Made by a program: the position numbers and the translations under genes. Below the pieces are notes generated by a model, which did not search any database, was not told the origin of the DNA, and worked only from the letters and a program-made list of their open reading frames with translations. From CAWHHZ01 sp963829355 (lineage in GTDB: Bacteria; Acidobacteriota; Thermoanaerobaculia; Gp7-AA8; JAHWKK01), in contig CAWHHZ010000011.1 of NCBI GenBank assembly GCA_963829355.1, positions 1 through 64,000 of the forward strand: DNA of 64,000 nucleotides, given 5' to 3'. Below, piece after piece: positions 26,422-33,892 of the stretch. The first letter of the stretch is position 1. Each line of letters opens with the position of its first letter.

Positions 26422-26898
26422 TTACTCCTGTGGCGGAGTGATCTTGAATCCGAGTTGCTGGAGCATCCCGAGGCGGTCGACGATGTCCCACGATTCGACG
26501 ATCTTGCCTTCATCCATTCTGAAGATCGAGATCCCCTCGACGATGGTGGGGTTTCCAGTGCTTGCTGCGGTCCCCGTGGCCCTCCAGTGCATCGTCACCA
26601 GGTCACGTTCCGCTATCGTGTGCTGGATCTCGAAGGTGAGGTCGGGGAATGTCACGAAGCTCTGCTTCGCCTGCCGGAGTACGAATCCGGGGCCCTTTGC
26701 GTCATCGGGTGCGCCCGGGGAACTGTCCACGAAGCTTTCGCCGACGTAATCGGGGATGCGGTCGAGCTGCTGCTCGTTATAGACGACGCGGGTGAACTCC
26801 TCGACGATGCTGCGATTGTCTTCAGGAGACGCGCCGGATGCCGCAGGGGCGAGTGCCAGGGTGGTGAAAAGCAGACAGGCGGAGATCAGTCGGTTCAT
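26422..26898 (-). CDS. exported SnoaL-like/ester cyclase-type protein
   Basis: A 158-residue protein with a clear signal peptide (MNRLISACLLFTTLALAPAASGA) followed by one SnoaL/NTF2-like cone domain. Typical segments are NRSIVEEFTRVVYNEQQLDRIPDYVGESFVDSS, FPDLTFEIQHTIAERDLVTMHWRATGTA, and GISIFRMDEGKIVESWDIVD. Related proteins range from polyketide cyclases to non-enzymatic binders; the catalytic function cannot be inferred. It points the same way as the L,D-transpeptidase gene, with 56 bases between them. Confidence 0.82.
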   Translation of the reverse strand: MNRLISACLLFTTLALAPAASGASPEDNRSIVEEFTRVVYNEQQLDRIPDYVGESFVDSSPGAPDDAKGPGFVLRQAKQSFVTFPDLTFEIQHTIAERDLVTMHWRATGTAASTGNPTIVEGISIFRMDEGKIVESWDIVDRLGMLQQLGFKITPPQE

Positions 26899-26954
26899 GA
26901 AAGTACCTTATCTCATGGACCGCCGGTCTCCGCCTTTTTTGGGACGAAAGTGCG

Positions 26955-27596
26955 TCAGTTGCCGATACCGGATTGGACGGGGGCGTCCGCAGAGGGGACG
27001 AAAATCGGAGGGAGCTCCTTCTTTTCCTCCGTCTCGATATCGAGGGCTTTCGAGACGAGCATGTCGACGGGGTTACCCAGGTAGACGGTATCGGAGGTGT
27101 CACGAGTAAAGATTCGCCGGAACCAGCCTGCACTCCTCGACTCGCCGCTGTGCTCCATGACCATCTTCCCCAGCTCCATCACGTCGGCTTCAGACATCCT
27201 GATGCATCCGTGTGATGAGGCGGAACCGAGAGTGTCGGGCCGATTGGTTCCGTGAATGTAGTAGTCGGGCTGCTTGAAGAAGATCTTGACCACGCGCATC
27301 GGGTTGTCGGGGTCCCCCGGCTTTTTCGCGGTGGAATCCCTGGCCCAGTCGGAAGGTGGCGGGACCCAGCCGGGATTCCAGATCATCTTTCTGATGCTGA
27401 ACTCTCCGGTGGGTGTGGGGTACCGGTCACTGCCGACGGCGACGGTCCAGGAGCCGACGATCTCTCCATCGAGTACCGCGTACAACTTCTTTGCGGTGAG
27501 GTCAGCCTGGAGCTCGAGCGGATCGGCCGCTGCTCCGGTGGTGATTCCGAGGAGAAGCAGTACGGTCATGAAGAGGTGGTTTGTAGAGCGCCTCAT
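26955..27596 (-). CDS. L,D-transpeptidase (YkuD domain)
   Basis: A 213-residue periplasmic enzyme with an N-terminal signal peptide (MRRSTNHLFMTVLLLLGITTGAAA) and one YkuD domain. The active site is in YYIHGTN ... SHGCIRMSEADV, with Cys131 as nucleophile and His115 and His129 conserved. Substrate-side motifs VAVGSDRYPTPTGEFSI and MIWNPGWVPP are typical. Such enzymes form 3-3 crosslinks in peptidoglycan or anchor proteins to it, and are insensitive to most beta-lactams. No LysM or other cell-wall-binding domain is present. Confidence 0.92.
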   Translation of the reverse strand: MRRSTNHLFMTVLLLLGITTGAAADPLELQADLTAKKLYAVLDGEIVGSWTVAVGSDRYPTPTGEFSIRKMIWNPGWVPPPSDWARDSTAKKPGDPDNPMRVVKIFFKQPDYYIHGTNRPDTLGSASSHGCIRMSEADVMELGKMVMEHSGESRSAGWFRRIFTRDTSDTVYLGNPVDMLVSKALDIETEEKKELPPIFVPSADAPVQSGIGN

Positions 27597-27726
27597 AGAA
27601 TTTGATTTCCTTTCGAAGGTGACTTTCGGACTGACTTGTTATTTGCAGATAGCGTGCAAGTTTTGATCGGTCCCTTTCGGCCGGTCTGGCAGCTCCCTGA
27701 GAGCTCGCAGTCGCTATACTTCACGC

Positions 27727-28395
27727 ATGCTCAATCCACGCTGGCACGACCCTGAGACCATTGAAGAATTCGCGCGACGCGATACCGATCACCGCCTGCT
27801 CCAGCTCATCGACGCCGAGCAGGACGCCGGCTCCCTTGCCGTTCTGGATCTCGGATGTGCCGCGGGACGGAACACTGTCTATCTCGCGAACAAGGGCGCG
27901 GACATTCACGCGGTGGATCTGTCACTCCCGATGGTGGAGGCGACCCGGGAGCGGCTCGCACCGATTCTGGGCGCGGCCGAGGCGGAGCGCAGAGTGAAGC
28001 AGAGCGCAATGGATGAGCTGTCGATGTTCGACGATGAGTCCTTTGATCTCGTTGTCGCCCTCGGCATCTATCAGCAGGCCACGACGCTGCCCGAATGGGA
28101 TCGAGCGCTGGCGGAGACCGCGCGAGTCCTGCGGAAAGGTGGCCGACTGCTCGTGGCAGTGTTTGCACCCGGGACCGATCTGACCGGTGAGGATGGAGCT
28201 TCGGTCGATGGTGAGCCGCACGTGTTCGTGATCCGTGAGGGTATGCGAGCAGTCCTGTACAGCGCCAGCGAGCTCGACGCGTACCTGAGTAAGCTCGGCT
28301 TTGCCCCCTTGATCGCGACCGAGACCGTCGAGCGTCCGCATGATCCAGCCGGCAACCGCATCACCGTCAACGCCCTGTATCAAAAGGAACGCTGA
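27727..28395 (+). CDS. class I SAM-dependent methyltransferase
   Basis: A 222-residue methyltransferase. The SAM-binding motif I is VLDLGCAAGRNTVYLANKG near residue 40, the acidic end of strand 2 is IHAVDLS, motif II-like residues are SFDLVVALGIYQQ, and post-motif ARVLRKGGRLLVAVF follows. The fold is clear but the methyl acceptor is not identifiable. It is divergent from the L,D-transpeptidase gene; the 130-bp gap between them likely holds both promoters, though no strong match is visible. Confidence 0.86.
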   Translation: MLNPRWHDPETIEEFARRDTDHRLLQLIDAEQDAGSLAVLDLGCAAGRNTVYLANKGADIHAVDLSLPMVEATRERLAPILGAAEAERRVKQSAMDELSMFDDESFDLVVALGIYQQATTLPEWDRALAETARVLRKGGRLLVAVFAPGTDLTGEDGASVDGEPHVFVIREGMRAVLYSASELDAYLSKLGFAPLIATETVERPHDPAGNRITVNALYQKER

Positions 28396-28432
28396 CGAAC
28401 GCCGAAGGCGTCACGTCAGCGATCCTCGGCGC

Positions 28433-28669
28433 TTATCCCAGTTTCTTCAGCTCGCTCTCGAGGTGCTCTTTGGCGAGACGAAGCGACTCGCGTCGCGCAT
28501 CGGATCGGGTTTCGTTCATCTCCCTGGTAACTCGTTTGAGTGAACGCTCGATTGAGATACGTTCTGCCTGATTGGCCAGCTCTTCACGGCTGAGACGGCT
28601 TTCATCGCTCAAATCCTGTGCATCCTCTCGTTGTGACTCGACTGACTTGCTCTCCCATCCACGTGCCAT
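28433..28669 (-). CDS. small conserved hydrophilic protein (MARGWESKSVE type)
   Basis: A 78-residue protein starting MARGWESKSVESQ, helical and charged, rich in Glu, Arg and Lys with predicted coiled-coil heptads to the C-terminus (LAKEHLESELKKLG). I have a memory of short proteins with this N-terminal motif in environmental bacteria, but know no function. The ATG at 28669 is chosen because the sequence upstream loses the helical character. It converges with the methyltransferase gene. Confidence 0.6.
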   Translation of the reverse strand: MARGWESKSVESQREDAQDLSDESRLSREELANQAERISIERSLKRVTREMNETRSDARRESLRLAKEHLESELKKLG

Positions 28670-28894
28670 GACTGATTTTCGCAGCAATGTAGAGACCACA
28701 GAGCAGAATCGGAACGGAGATAAGCGCTGCGTCGACGTCGAACGGGGCGGGATCGCGGAGCTGATGTCGTGAAACCATGTGGCCGGCACCGATGCATGTG
28801 GTCCGGGATGGCGAGGAGCCTACCGAACCGAACCGTTCCAGATGATCGCGGCCGGCAGGAGCCTCGCCCTACCGGTGAGTGTCATTCTCCACCT

Positions 28895-29539
28895 TCAGCG
28901 GCTGATCCCGACATTGTGAATACGAGCGAACGGTGCCTCCTCGAGCATGCGTCGGAGTGTCGCGACGGCAAGCTCCGAGATGTTTGGTTCGGCCGGCATG
29001 TAGGCGACTAGCCAGGCGCGGGACGTATCGCCGCGTACCTTGACGCGCGTGTTGCCGGTGATCGGCGTGTCGCACGGGCCGTGAGTATCGACGAGCAGCG
29101 GCCGCCCTTCGAGATTGAAGGGGCCTCGCAGTGACTCGTACGATTCACCCGGCGCGCCGATGCGCAGCTCGAAGGGCCCGGCGACCGCTCGTGTGTCCAT
29201 CACGCACACCGGCACCGCGAGCGAGATCGAGAGACAGTTGTTCAGATCGACGATCGGATCGATCTCCGGAATCTCCTCTCCTTTGAGAACACGGCGCAGA
29301 AGTGCTTCGGATGACGGACGGTAGCGGGTCGGATCCGTCCCTGCGGCCCTGAAAAGTTTTCTGACTGATGCGACCGTCGGATCGCTGCTGAGAGTCTCGA
29401 GTGATCGTGTCCTTCTGGCCTCCCGGGCCACTTGTTCTCTGATCTCGGAGAGTGCGCTGCTTCCGCTGCTCAGGAGCTCGAGGTCGGCCCAGAGCAGCAC
29501 CCAGCCTTCGACCTGGTGACTGACTGTCGGTAGACTCAT
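28895..29539 (-). CDS. B3/4 domain protein
   Basis: A 214-residue cytoplasmic protein consistent with the B3/B4 fold known from the beta subunit of phenylalanyl-tRNA synthetase. Segments are VRKLFRAAGTDPTRYRPSSEALLRRVLKGEEIPEIDPIVDLNNCLSI, then PFELRIGAPGESYESLRG, LVDTHGPCDTPITGNTRVKV and a C-terminal MLEEAPFARI helix. Stand-alone B3/4 proteins are suspected to act on mischarged tRNA or as tRNA-binding modules; that is family lore and not visible here. The start ATG 29539 lacks a Shine-Dalgarno match. It is divergent from the barrel operon. Confidence 0.8.
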   Translation of the reverse strand: MSLPTVSHQVEGWVLLWADLELLSSGSSALSEIREQVAREARRTRSLETLSSDPTVASVRKLFRAAGTDPTRYRPSSEALLRRVLKGEEIPEIDPIVDLNNCLSISLAVPVCVMDTRAVAGPFELRIGAPGESYESLRGPFNLEGRPLLVDTHGPCDTPITGNTRVKVRGDTSRAWLVAYMPAEPNISELAVATLRRMLEEAPFARIHNVGISR

Positions 29540-29700
29540 GAACGGAGGATATACGAGATTTTCCGCGACGGAGCCTATGGACGAGCGTGCTGTGACGAGC
29601 GGGATGGTGGAGCGTCTGAAAAACCGGACGGGTTGTCTGACTGTGCATACACTGCCGTGTCTCCTCGGTGGTTGACAGCCGTGGCGACCGACAGACATCG

Positions 29701-29715
29701 TGGCATGTTGATCGC
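29701..29715 (+). promoter_or_regulatory. candidate sigma-54 (-24/-12) promoter of the barrel operon
   Basis: TGGCATGTTGATCGC has GG and GC separated by exactly ten bases, as required for -24/-12 promoters; only positions in the TTGC box deviate. The predicted start of transcription near 29727 leaves the GGAGG ribosome-binding site (29730-29734) intact before the GTG start at 29743. The operon ends with an NtrC-class activator, which supports the assignment. Confidence 0.5.
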
Positions 29716-29742
29716 CCCGGGATTGTGGCGGAGGACCATCGA

Positions 29743-30936
29743 GTGAATTGTCTGACGACGCCCACGACCCGCCGCTTCCATCGCGCTGTTCAGCGGGTTT
29801 TCGCCTTTCTTGTCCTGTCCGTGCTTGCACTGGCTGTGCAGGCACAGGCTCCTTCATATCTGATCGAGCAGGTGGAGGTCCGAGGGCTCCGGCACGCTTC
29901 CCCCGAGATCGTGATCGACGAGTCGCGGCTTCTCGGCGGGAACGAGTACGCCGAGACCGAGCTCAGGGCCGGGGTCGACAGGATCAGGAGACTCCCGTTC
30001 ATCCTCGATGCGGAGCTCTCGCTCGAAAAGGGCTCTGAGCGCGATGCGTTCATACTCGTCATCGAGGTCGAGGAGGCACGTCCCGTCTTCTATGCGGCGC
30101 AACTGATCCCTGCGGCAGAGTCAGGCCGGGAGCTGATCCGCGATCCCTCTGACGATCATCTGGCCGTGGGCGCGCGGTTGTTCCTCGGAGCGCACTCGAT
30201 GGTTCACATCGGCGCCCTCACCCGGGATGATGATCGCCCGGAGTCTGACACCTATCAGATTGCACAGATCGGATTCACACGGTTCGGACTTCTCGACGGG
30301 CGTGCGTTCGTAACGCTCACTCTGAATCGCTCGTTTCCCGGTGGCGGCAGCATGACACCCGGACTCGTCGCCGGGATGTATCTGGGGAACGACCGGACAT
30401 TGACCCTGTCGGTCGAGGACATCGACATCGAATACATTCGAGTGCGCCGCGAACGCGTTGCACAGTTGCGATACGCCCGCAATACGACCGACGATCCGTT
30501 CTTTCCGGAACGGGGCAGCGTCCTGGCGATCTCGCCACTGTGGGTCGAGAGTGAGACGTATCGCCATTTCGACGAGGGAAGCTCGATCCACACCAATTCC
30601 CTCGGCGCGGAGTCGGAACTTGCGCGCTACTGGGAGCTCGGCGAACGGTGGACGCTCGGCGCCGAAGCCGAAGGGGGGTACCTGAATACCGATGTCGAGA
30701 TCGGCGGGGATCCCGGGGAGCGGAAAAACCTCTTCTACGGTTCGGTACGGACTCGATTGTCGTGGGATATTCACTCCGGCTCGACAAGCAATTCGCGGGT
30801 CGAGATCTCTCTCTCGAGCGTGTCCGATCACGATGACGCTTACCAGTTGCAGAGCGGTTACCACCAGATCAGCATCGGATGGGCACGACGTGATGCGTGG
30901 GGAACCGTACGGCTGGGAGCGGGGTTCGCGTGGTGA
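29743..30936 (+). CDS. outer-membrane beta-barrel protein with one POTRA domain (paralogue 1)
   Basis: A 397-residue exported protein. The signal peptide lies in RRFHRAVQRVFAFLVLSVLALAVQAQA. One POTRA-like domain follows (YLIEQVEVRGLRHASPEIVIDES ... YAETELRAGVDRIRRLPFILDAELSLEKG). The rest alternates polar and hydrophobic residues, as in a BamA/TamA-like barrel, ending with aromatic Trp (GTVRLGAGFAW). A full BamA has five POTRA domains and about 800 residues, so this is a minimal relative and not the housekeeping assembly factor. The start is GTG 29743 with GGAGG 8 bases upstream. It is the first gene of a tightly packed operon, overlapping the next by 4 bases. A paralogue lies at 32679. Confidence 0.83.
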   Translation: MNCLTTPTTRRFHRAVQRVFAFLVLSVLALAVQAQAPSYLIEQVEVRGLRHASPEIVIDESRLLGGNEYAETELRAGVDRIRRLPFILDAELSLEKGSERDAFILVIEVEEARPVFYAAQLIPAAESGRELIRDPSDDHLAVGARLFLGAHSMVHIGALTRDDDRPESDTYQIAQIGFTRFGLLDGRAFVTLTLNRSFPGGGSMTPGLVAGMYLGNDRTLTLSVEDIDIEYIRVRRERVAQLRYARNTTDDPFFPERGSVLAISPLWVESETYRHFDEGSSIHTNSLGAESELARYWELGERWTLGAEAEGGYLNTDVEIGGDPGERKNLFYGSVRTRLSWDIHSGSTSNSRVEISLSSVSDHDDAYQLQSGYHQISIGWARRDAWGTVRLGAGFAW

Positions 30937-31502
30937 GAGCCGCACTCCTCCCACTCGCGCTTCTCCTGGCGATGTTGCAGCCGGAGCGGCCGGACATCTC
31001 GAGACGTGGTGAGGCTCTCCTGTTGCGCCTGCCGGCCCGGGTTCTCGACGAGGAGAGGGTTGCCCGGCAGCTTTCCACCGCTCTCACGACGACCTTTCTG
31101 CTGGAGGTCCGAAGCGAAGAAGGTGTTTCGGGAGTCGCCGAAATCCGGGTCAGGTACGACCTCTGGGACGAAGTATTCATCGTTTCACGGGTCGGATTCG
31201 ATGGCGAAGTCCATTCTGCATTACCTGCCACGGCTGCTGCTCTGGCCGCATGGTGGACCGAGCCGCTCGTGCTGCCTGACGGAATCGAGACTGGTCAGGT
31301 CATGGAGATCGACCTCGTGGTTCTTCCTTTCTCCCTCGAGGATGAGGACGAGGCGAGGGACTGGCTGGCACGCTCGGGTGGCGTCTCCTCGGACCGGACG
31401 CAGACGAGGGGCATCGTCGAAGCGCTGATCGGAACCACCCTGCGGGCGCGTCCGCTTGCGCGGCATCAGTGGAAGGTACGGCTGGTGGAGGAGAGACCGT
31501 GA
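30933..31502 (+). CDS. exported protein of unknown function (DUF4390-like pattern)
   Basis: A 189-residue protein starting at a GTG that overlaps the stop of the barrel gene (GTGA). A hydrophobic N-terminus (RAALLPLALLLAMLQ) suggests export. The body (LPARVLDEERVARQLSTALTTTFLLEV ... VRYDLWDEVFIV) recalls DUF4390 proteins, which in proteobacteria sit next to NtrY-like kinases. The similarity is by eye and weak. Its place between a barrel and a kinase, with 4-base overlaps on both sides, suggests a periplasmic partner of the sensor or the barrel. Confidence 0.65.
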   Translation: MRAALLPLALLLAMLQPERPDISRRGEALLLRLPARVLDEERVARQLSTALTTTFLLEVRSEEGVSGVAEIRVRYDLWDEVFIVSRVGFDGEVHSALPATAAALAAWWTEPLVLPDGIETGQVMEIDLVVLPFSLEDEDEARDWLARSGGVSSDRTQTRGIVEALIGTTLRARPLARHQWKVRLVEERP

Positions 31503-32545
31503 AGCGTTCGCCTGCCGGGGTCGTCGCGGCCGGAGTTGCGGCCACGCTGCTCTTCTATCTCGTCGTCCATGTGATCGCCGGGGTATGGCTCGACCTGACC
31601 CTCCGCCCAGACGTGAGGGAAGCGATCGAGGAGAGTCTGGAAGATCAGAAGGCGTTGCGGCGGCTCGATCCGGAAAGTGCCGAAGAATACCGAGAAAGGT
31701 TCGACCGTCATCAGGCTCTGCTGAACCGGATCGACGTCATCCATCTGAACCGCGAACGGATGCTCCGGCGATTCGAGATCCTGCTCGTCACGGTGTTCGT
31801 CCTGACGATCATGATCGGGAGTACGATCTGGTGGCGAAGACAGCGCACTGCGGAAGCCCGAGCTCGAACGGAGTACGTCGAGAGGCTGCGGTCGTGGCAG
31901 CAAGCAAGCCGCCGGCACGCTCACGAGATCAGAACACCGCTCACGGCGGCACGCATGGAGCTCGAGCGGCTCGTTTCTGCTGCGGAGAAGGGTGATCTCG
32001 ATTCAGTGATCGAGACGAGCGCGAGCGTATTTGAAGAGTTCGACCGCATTGCCGCATTCACCCGAGAGTTCTCGTCATTCGCCACCGTCGCCCGGCCGAT
32101 ACTCGAGGCACACTCGATCGGGGAGATCCTCCAGGAATTTCGCGACGTGTTCGAGCATGCATGGCCGAATCTGGATCTCGTCGTCGCGGCGACTTCCGAA
32201 GATTCATCGGTGATCTGCGATCGTGATCTCGTGCGGCAGGTTCTCGTCAATCTCGCTACGAATAGCGCCCGTGCGATATCCGGCTCCGGAACGTTCACCC
32301 TGTCGGCGCATCGTCATGGTGACTTCGTGATGATCGATGCGACCGATACGGGAGGAGGAATCCCGGATGGCATCCGTCCCCGCATCTTCGAGCCGTACGT
32401 GACGACCCGAGAGGTGGGGGAGGGGATGGGACTCGGACTTTCGATCTCACGCAAGATCCTCCTCGATCATGGCGGGGATCTGCAGTTGCTGCGCACATCT
32501 CCCGAAGGAACGGTCTTCCGTCTGGTCCTGCGAGCCTGTCCGTAA
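31499..32545 (+). CDS. sensor histidine kinase
   Basis: A 348-residue membrane kinase. Two membrane segments (about residues 8-30 and 94-112) flank a short periplasmic helical region of about 65 residues with heptad character (EESLEDQKALRRLDPESAEEYRERFDRHQ). A HisKA helix follows, with the phospho-acceptor His142 in HAHEIRTPLTAARMEL. The ATPase domain has the N box LVNLATNSARAI, G1 DTGGGIPDG and G2 GMGLGLSISRKI. The start is GTG 31499 with GGAGGAG upstream, overlapping the previous stop. There is no PAS or HAMP domain. Its likely partner is the NtrC-class regulator two genes on. Confidence 0.9.
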   Translation: MKRSPAGVVAAGVAATLLFYLVVHVIAGVWLDLTLRPDVREAIEESLEDQKALRRLDPESAEEYRERFDRHQALLNRIDVIHLNRERMLRRFEILLVTVFVLTIMIGSTIWWRRQRTAEARARTEYVERLRSWQQASRRHAHEIRTPLTAARMELERLVSAAEKGDLDSVIETSASVFEEFDRIAAFTREFSSFATVARPILEAHSIGEILQEFRDVFEHAWPNLDLVVAATSEDSSVICDRDLVRQVLVNLATNSARAISGSGTFTLSAHRHGDFVMIDATDTGGGIPDGIRPRIFEPYVTTREVGEGMGLGLSISRKILLDHGGDLQLLRTSPEGTVFRLVLRACP

Positions 32546-32558
32546 ATTCGGACATGGT

Positions 32559-32576
32559 CGTATGATCGATCGTACG
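32559..32576. promoter_or_regulatory. near-perfect palindrome, candidate activator site
   Basis: CGTATGATCGATCGTACG is an 18-bp palindrome with one mismatched pair. It is centred about 97 bases before the start of transcription predicted from the downstream -24/-12 element, where enhancer-type sites of sigma-54 activators usually lie. No second copy is obvious upstream of the first promoter. Confidence 0.4.
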
Positions 32577-32637
32577 AACGCAATCCCTCCCGACAGCTAA
32601 ATCATTGAAAACAAGAGTTCGATGGGCCATGGCCGTG

Positions 32638-32652
32638 TGGCACCCGCTTCGC
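32638..32652 (+). promoter_or_regulatory. candidate sigma-54 promoter of the second barrel gene
   Basis: TGGCACCCGCTTCGC: the first six bases match the -24 box exactly, and GG and GC are ten bases apart; the -12 box is TCGC instead of TTGC, exactly as in the first promoter of this operon. The predicted transcript would start near 32664 and keep the AGGAGG ribosome-binding site 8 bases before ATG 32679. Confidence 0.55.
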
Positions 32653-32678
32653 CCCTGAAGAGCGAAGGAGGTAGTGCC

Positions 32679-33878
32679 ATGAAACGAACTTTGAACGTTG
32701 TGATCTTCCTCTTTCTCTGCACCGTGGTGTCCGGCCAGGAGCACCGGATCGAGTCGATTGGTCTGACGCTCGACTCCACCATCCCTGAACGAATCGTTCT
32801 TTCGGAATCTCTCCTGGGAGTGGGAGAAACGTATTCGCGCGAAGACCTCGATCAGGCGCTCTATCGGATCAGGAGGGTTCCATTCGTGTTCTCCGCCTCT
32901 TACACGCTCGAGCCGATTTCCGGATCGGACGGATACGCTCTGGTCTTCAAGGTCTCGGATGAGCGAGCATTTTTCTACGAGATCGAAGCGGTCGGGAGCG
33001 CCTCGGAAGACGATGAGACCGGGTCCGCAAGAGGCGGGATCGGGGGGCGCATGTACGTCCCGGGAGGAGCACTCGAGGGAACGCTCGGCAACTTCTCCGC
33101 ATCCGGTTCGGACGCGAGCCAGTCTCTCGGATTGACGTACCGTGGCTTCGGGCTCTTCGGTACGGGGATCTCGACGGTCGTTGGATTGAATCAGGATTTC
33201 ATCAGCGGCCGCGACGATCGACCCACGTTCAATCTCGGCCTCGAGATCCCGATCTCGCTTCGCCAAAGCATCCAGAGCTCAGCGACCCGGCTCGAGAGCA
33301 GCCGCACGGGGAGATTCGGCCCGGGGCCAGGCGACTCGGTGGAGCTCGACAGCGAGGTGACTCTGGCTGAGCTGAACTGGGTCTACAACACCTTGAATGA
33401 TCCCCAATTCACGACGACCGGACTTCTGTTGTCGGCTGGTCCCACATGGTTCCGGAACGAGTCCGAGTTCGCCCCGTTCACCGGCGAGAATGCCCCGGTG
33501 CTGACACGAACGTCCACGCAGGCGGGAGGTGCCTTGCGGGCGGAGCATTACTGGCAGACGGGTGAGCGCGGAGCACTTTTCGGCCGGTTCCGTGGGACAC
33601 AGACGGAGATCGAGCAGGAGGGGGGACTCTCTGCGTCGCCCTCGATCGATTACCGGACCGCGGATGTCTCCGTCGGATACGGCCGAAACTTTGGCGCACT
33701 GCTCGACCAGCACGGGAAATGGCGGGCGAGAGTCGAGGTCGGTGGAGGGTGGACTTACTATCGCAGTGAGTCCGCGGGACAGTCGAGGAGCGAGGACGAC
33801 CCGTATCTGACCGTTGGGGAATCCTTCCGACATCCCTGGGGACAGGTGAAAATCACGGCGATGTATCTGCCGGATTGA
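32679..33878 (+). CDS. outer-membrane beta-barrel protein with one POTRA domain (paralogue 2)
   Basis: A 399-residue exported protein with signal peptide MKRTLNVVIFLFLCTVVSGQ. One POTRA-like domain follows (RIESIGLTLDSTIPERIVLSES ... YSREDLDQALYRIRRVPFVFSASYTLE) and then a barrel of amphipathic strands. It shares the plan and the RIRR(L/V)PF signature with the gene at 29743, so the two are paralogues, although overall similarity is low. The start is firm (AGGAGG 8 bases upstream). It lies between the kinase and the regulator genes and appears to have its own -24/-12 promoter. What the pair assembles or exports is unknown. Confidence 0.82.
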   Translation: MKRTLNVVIFLFLCTVVSGQEHRIESIGLTLDSTIPERIVLSESLLGVGETYSREDLDQALYRIRRVPFVFSASYTLEPISGSDGYALVFKVSDERAFFYEIEAVGSASEDDETGSARGGIGGRMYVPGGALEGTLGNFSASGSDASQSLGLTYRGFGLFGTGISTVVGLNQDFISGRDDRPTFNLGLEIPISLRQSIQSSATRLESSRTGRFGPGPGDSVELDSEVTLAELNWVYNTLNDPQFTTTGLLLSAGPTWFRNESEFAPFTGENAPVLTRTSTQAGGALRAEHYWQTGERGALFGRFRGTQTEIEQEGGLSASPSIDYRTADVSVGYGRNFGALLDQHGKWRARVEVGGGWTYYRSESAGQSRSEDDPYLTVGESFRHPWGQVKITAMYLPD

Positions 33879-33892
33879 TATTCTCAACAACC

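Noticed and set aside
29671..29699. Sigma-70 promoter with TTGACA before barrel 1
   Set aside because: The -35 box is perfect but no acceptable -10 box lies 16-18 bases downstream; the -24/-12 match fits better.
32622..32678. Upstream start for the second barrel gene
   Set aside because: It would place residues before a good signal peptide; ATG 32679 has AGGAGG at ideal spacing.
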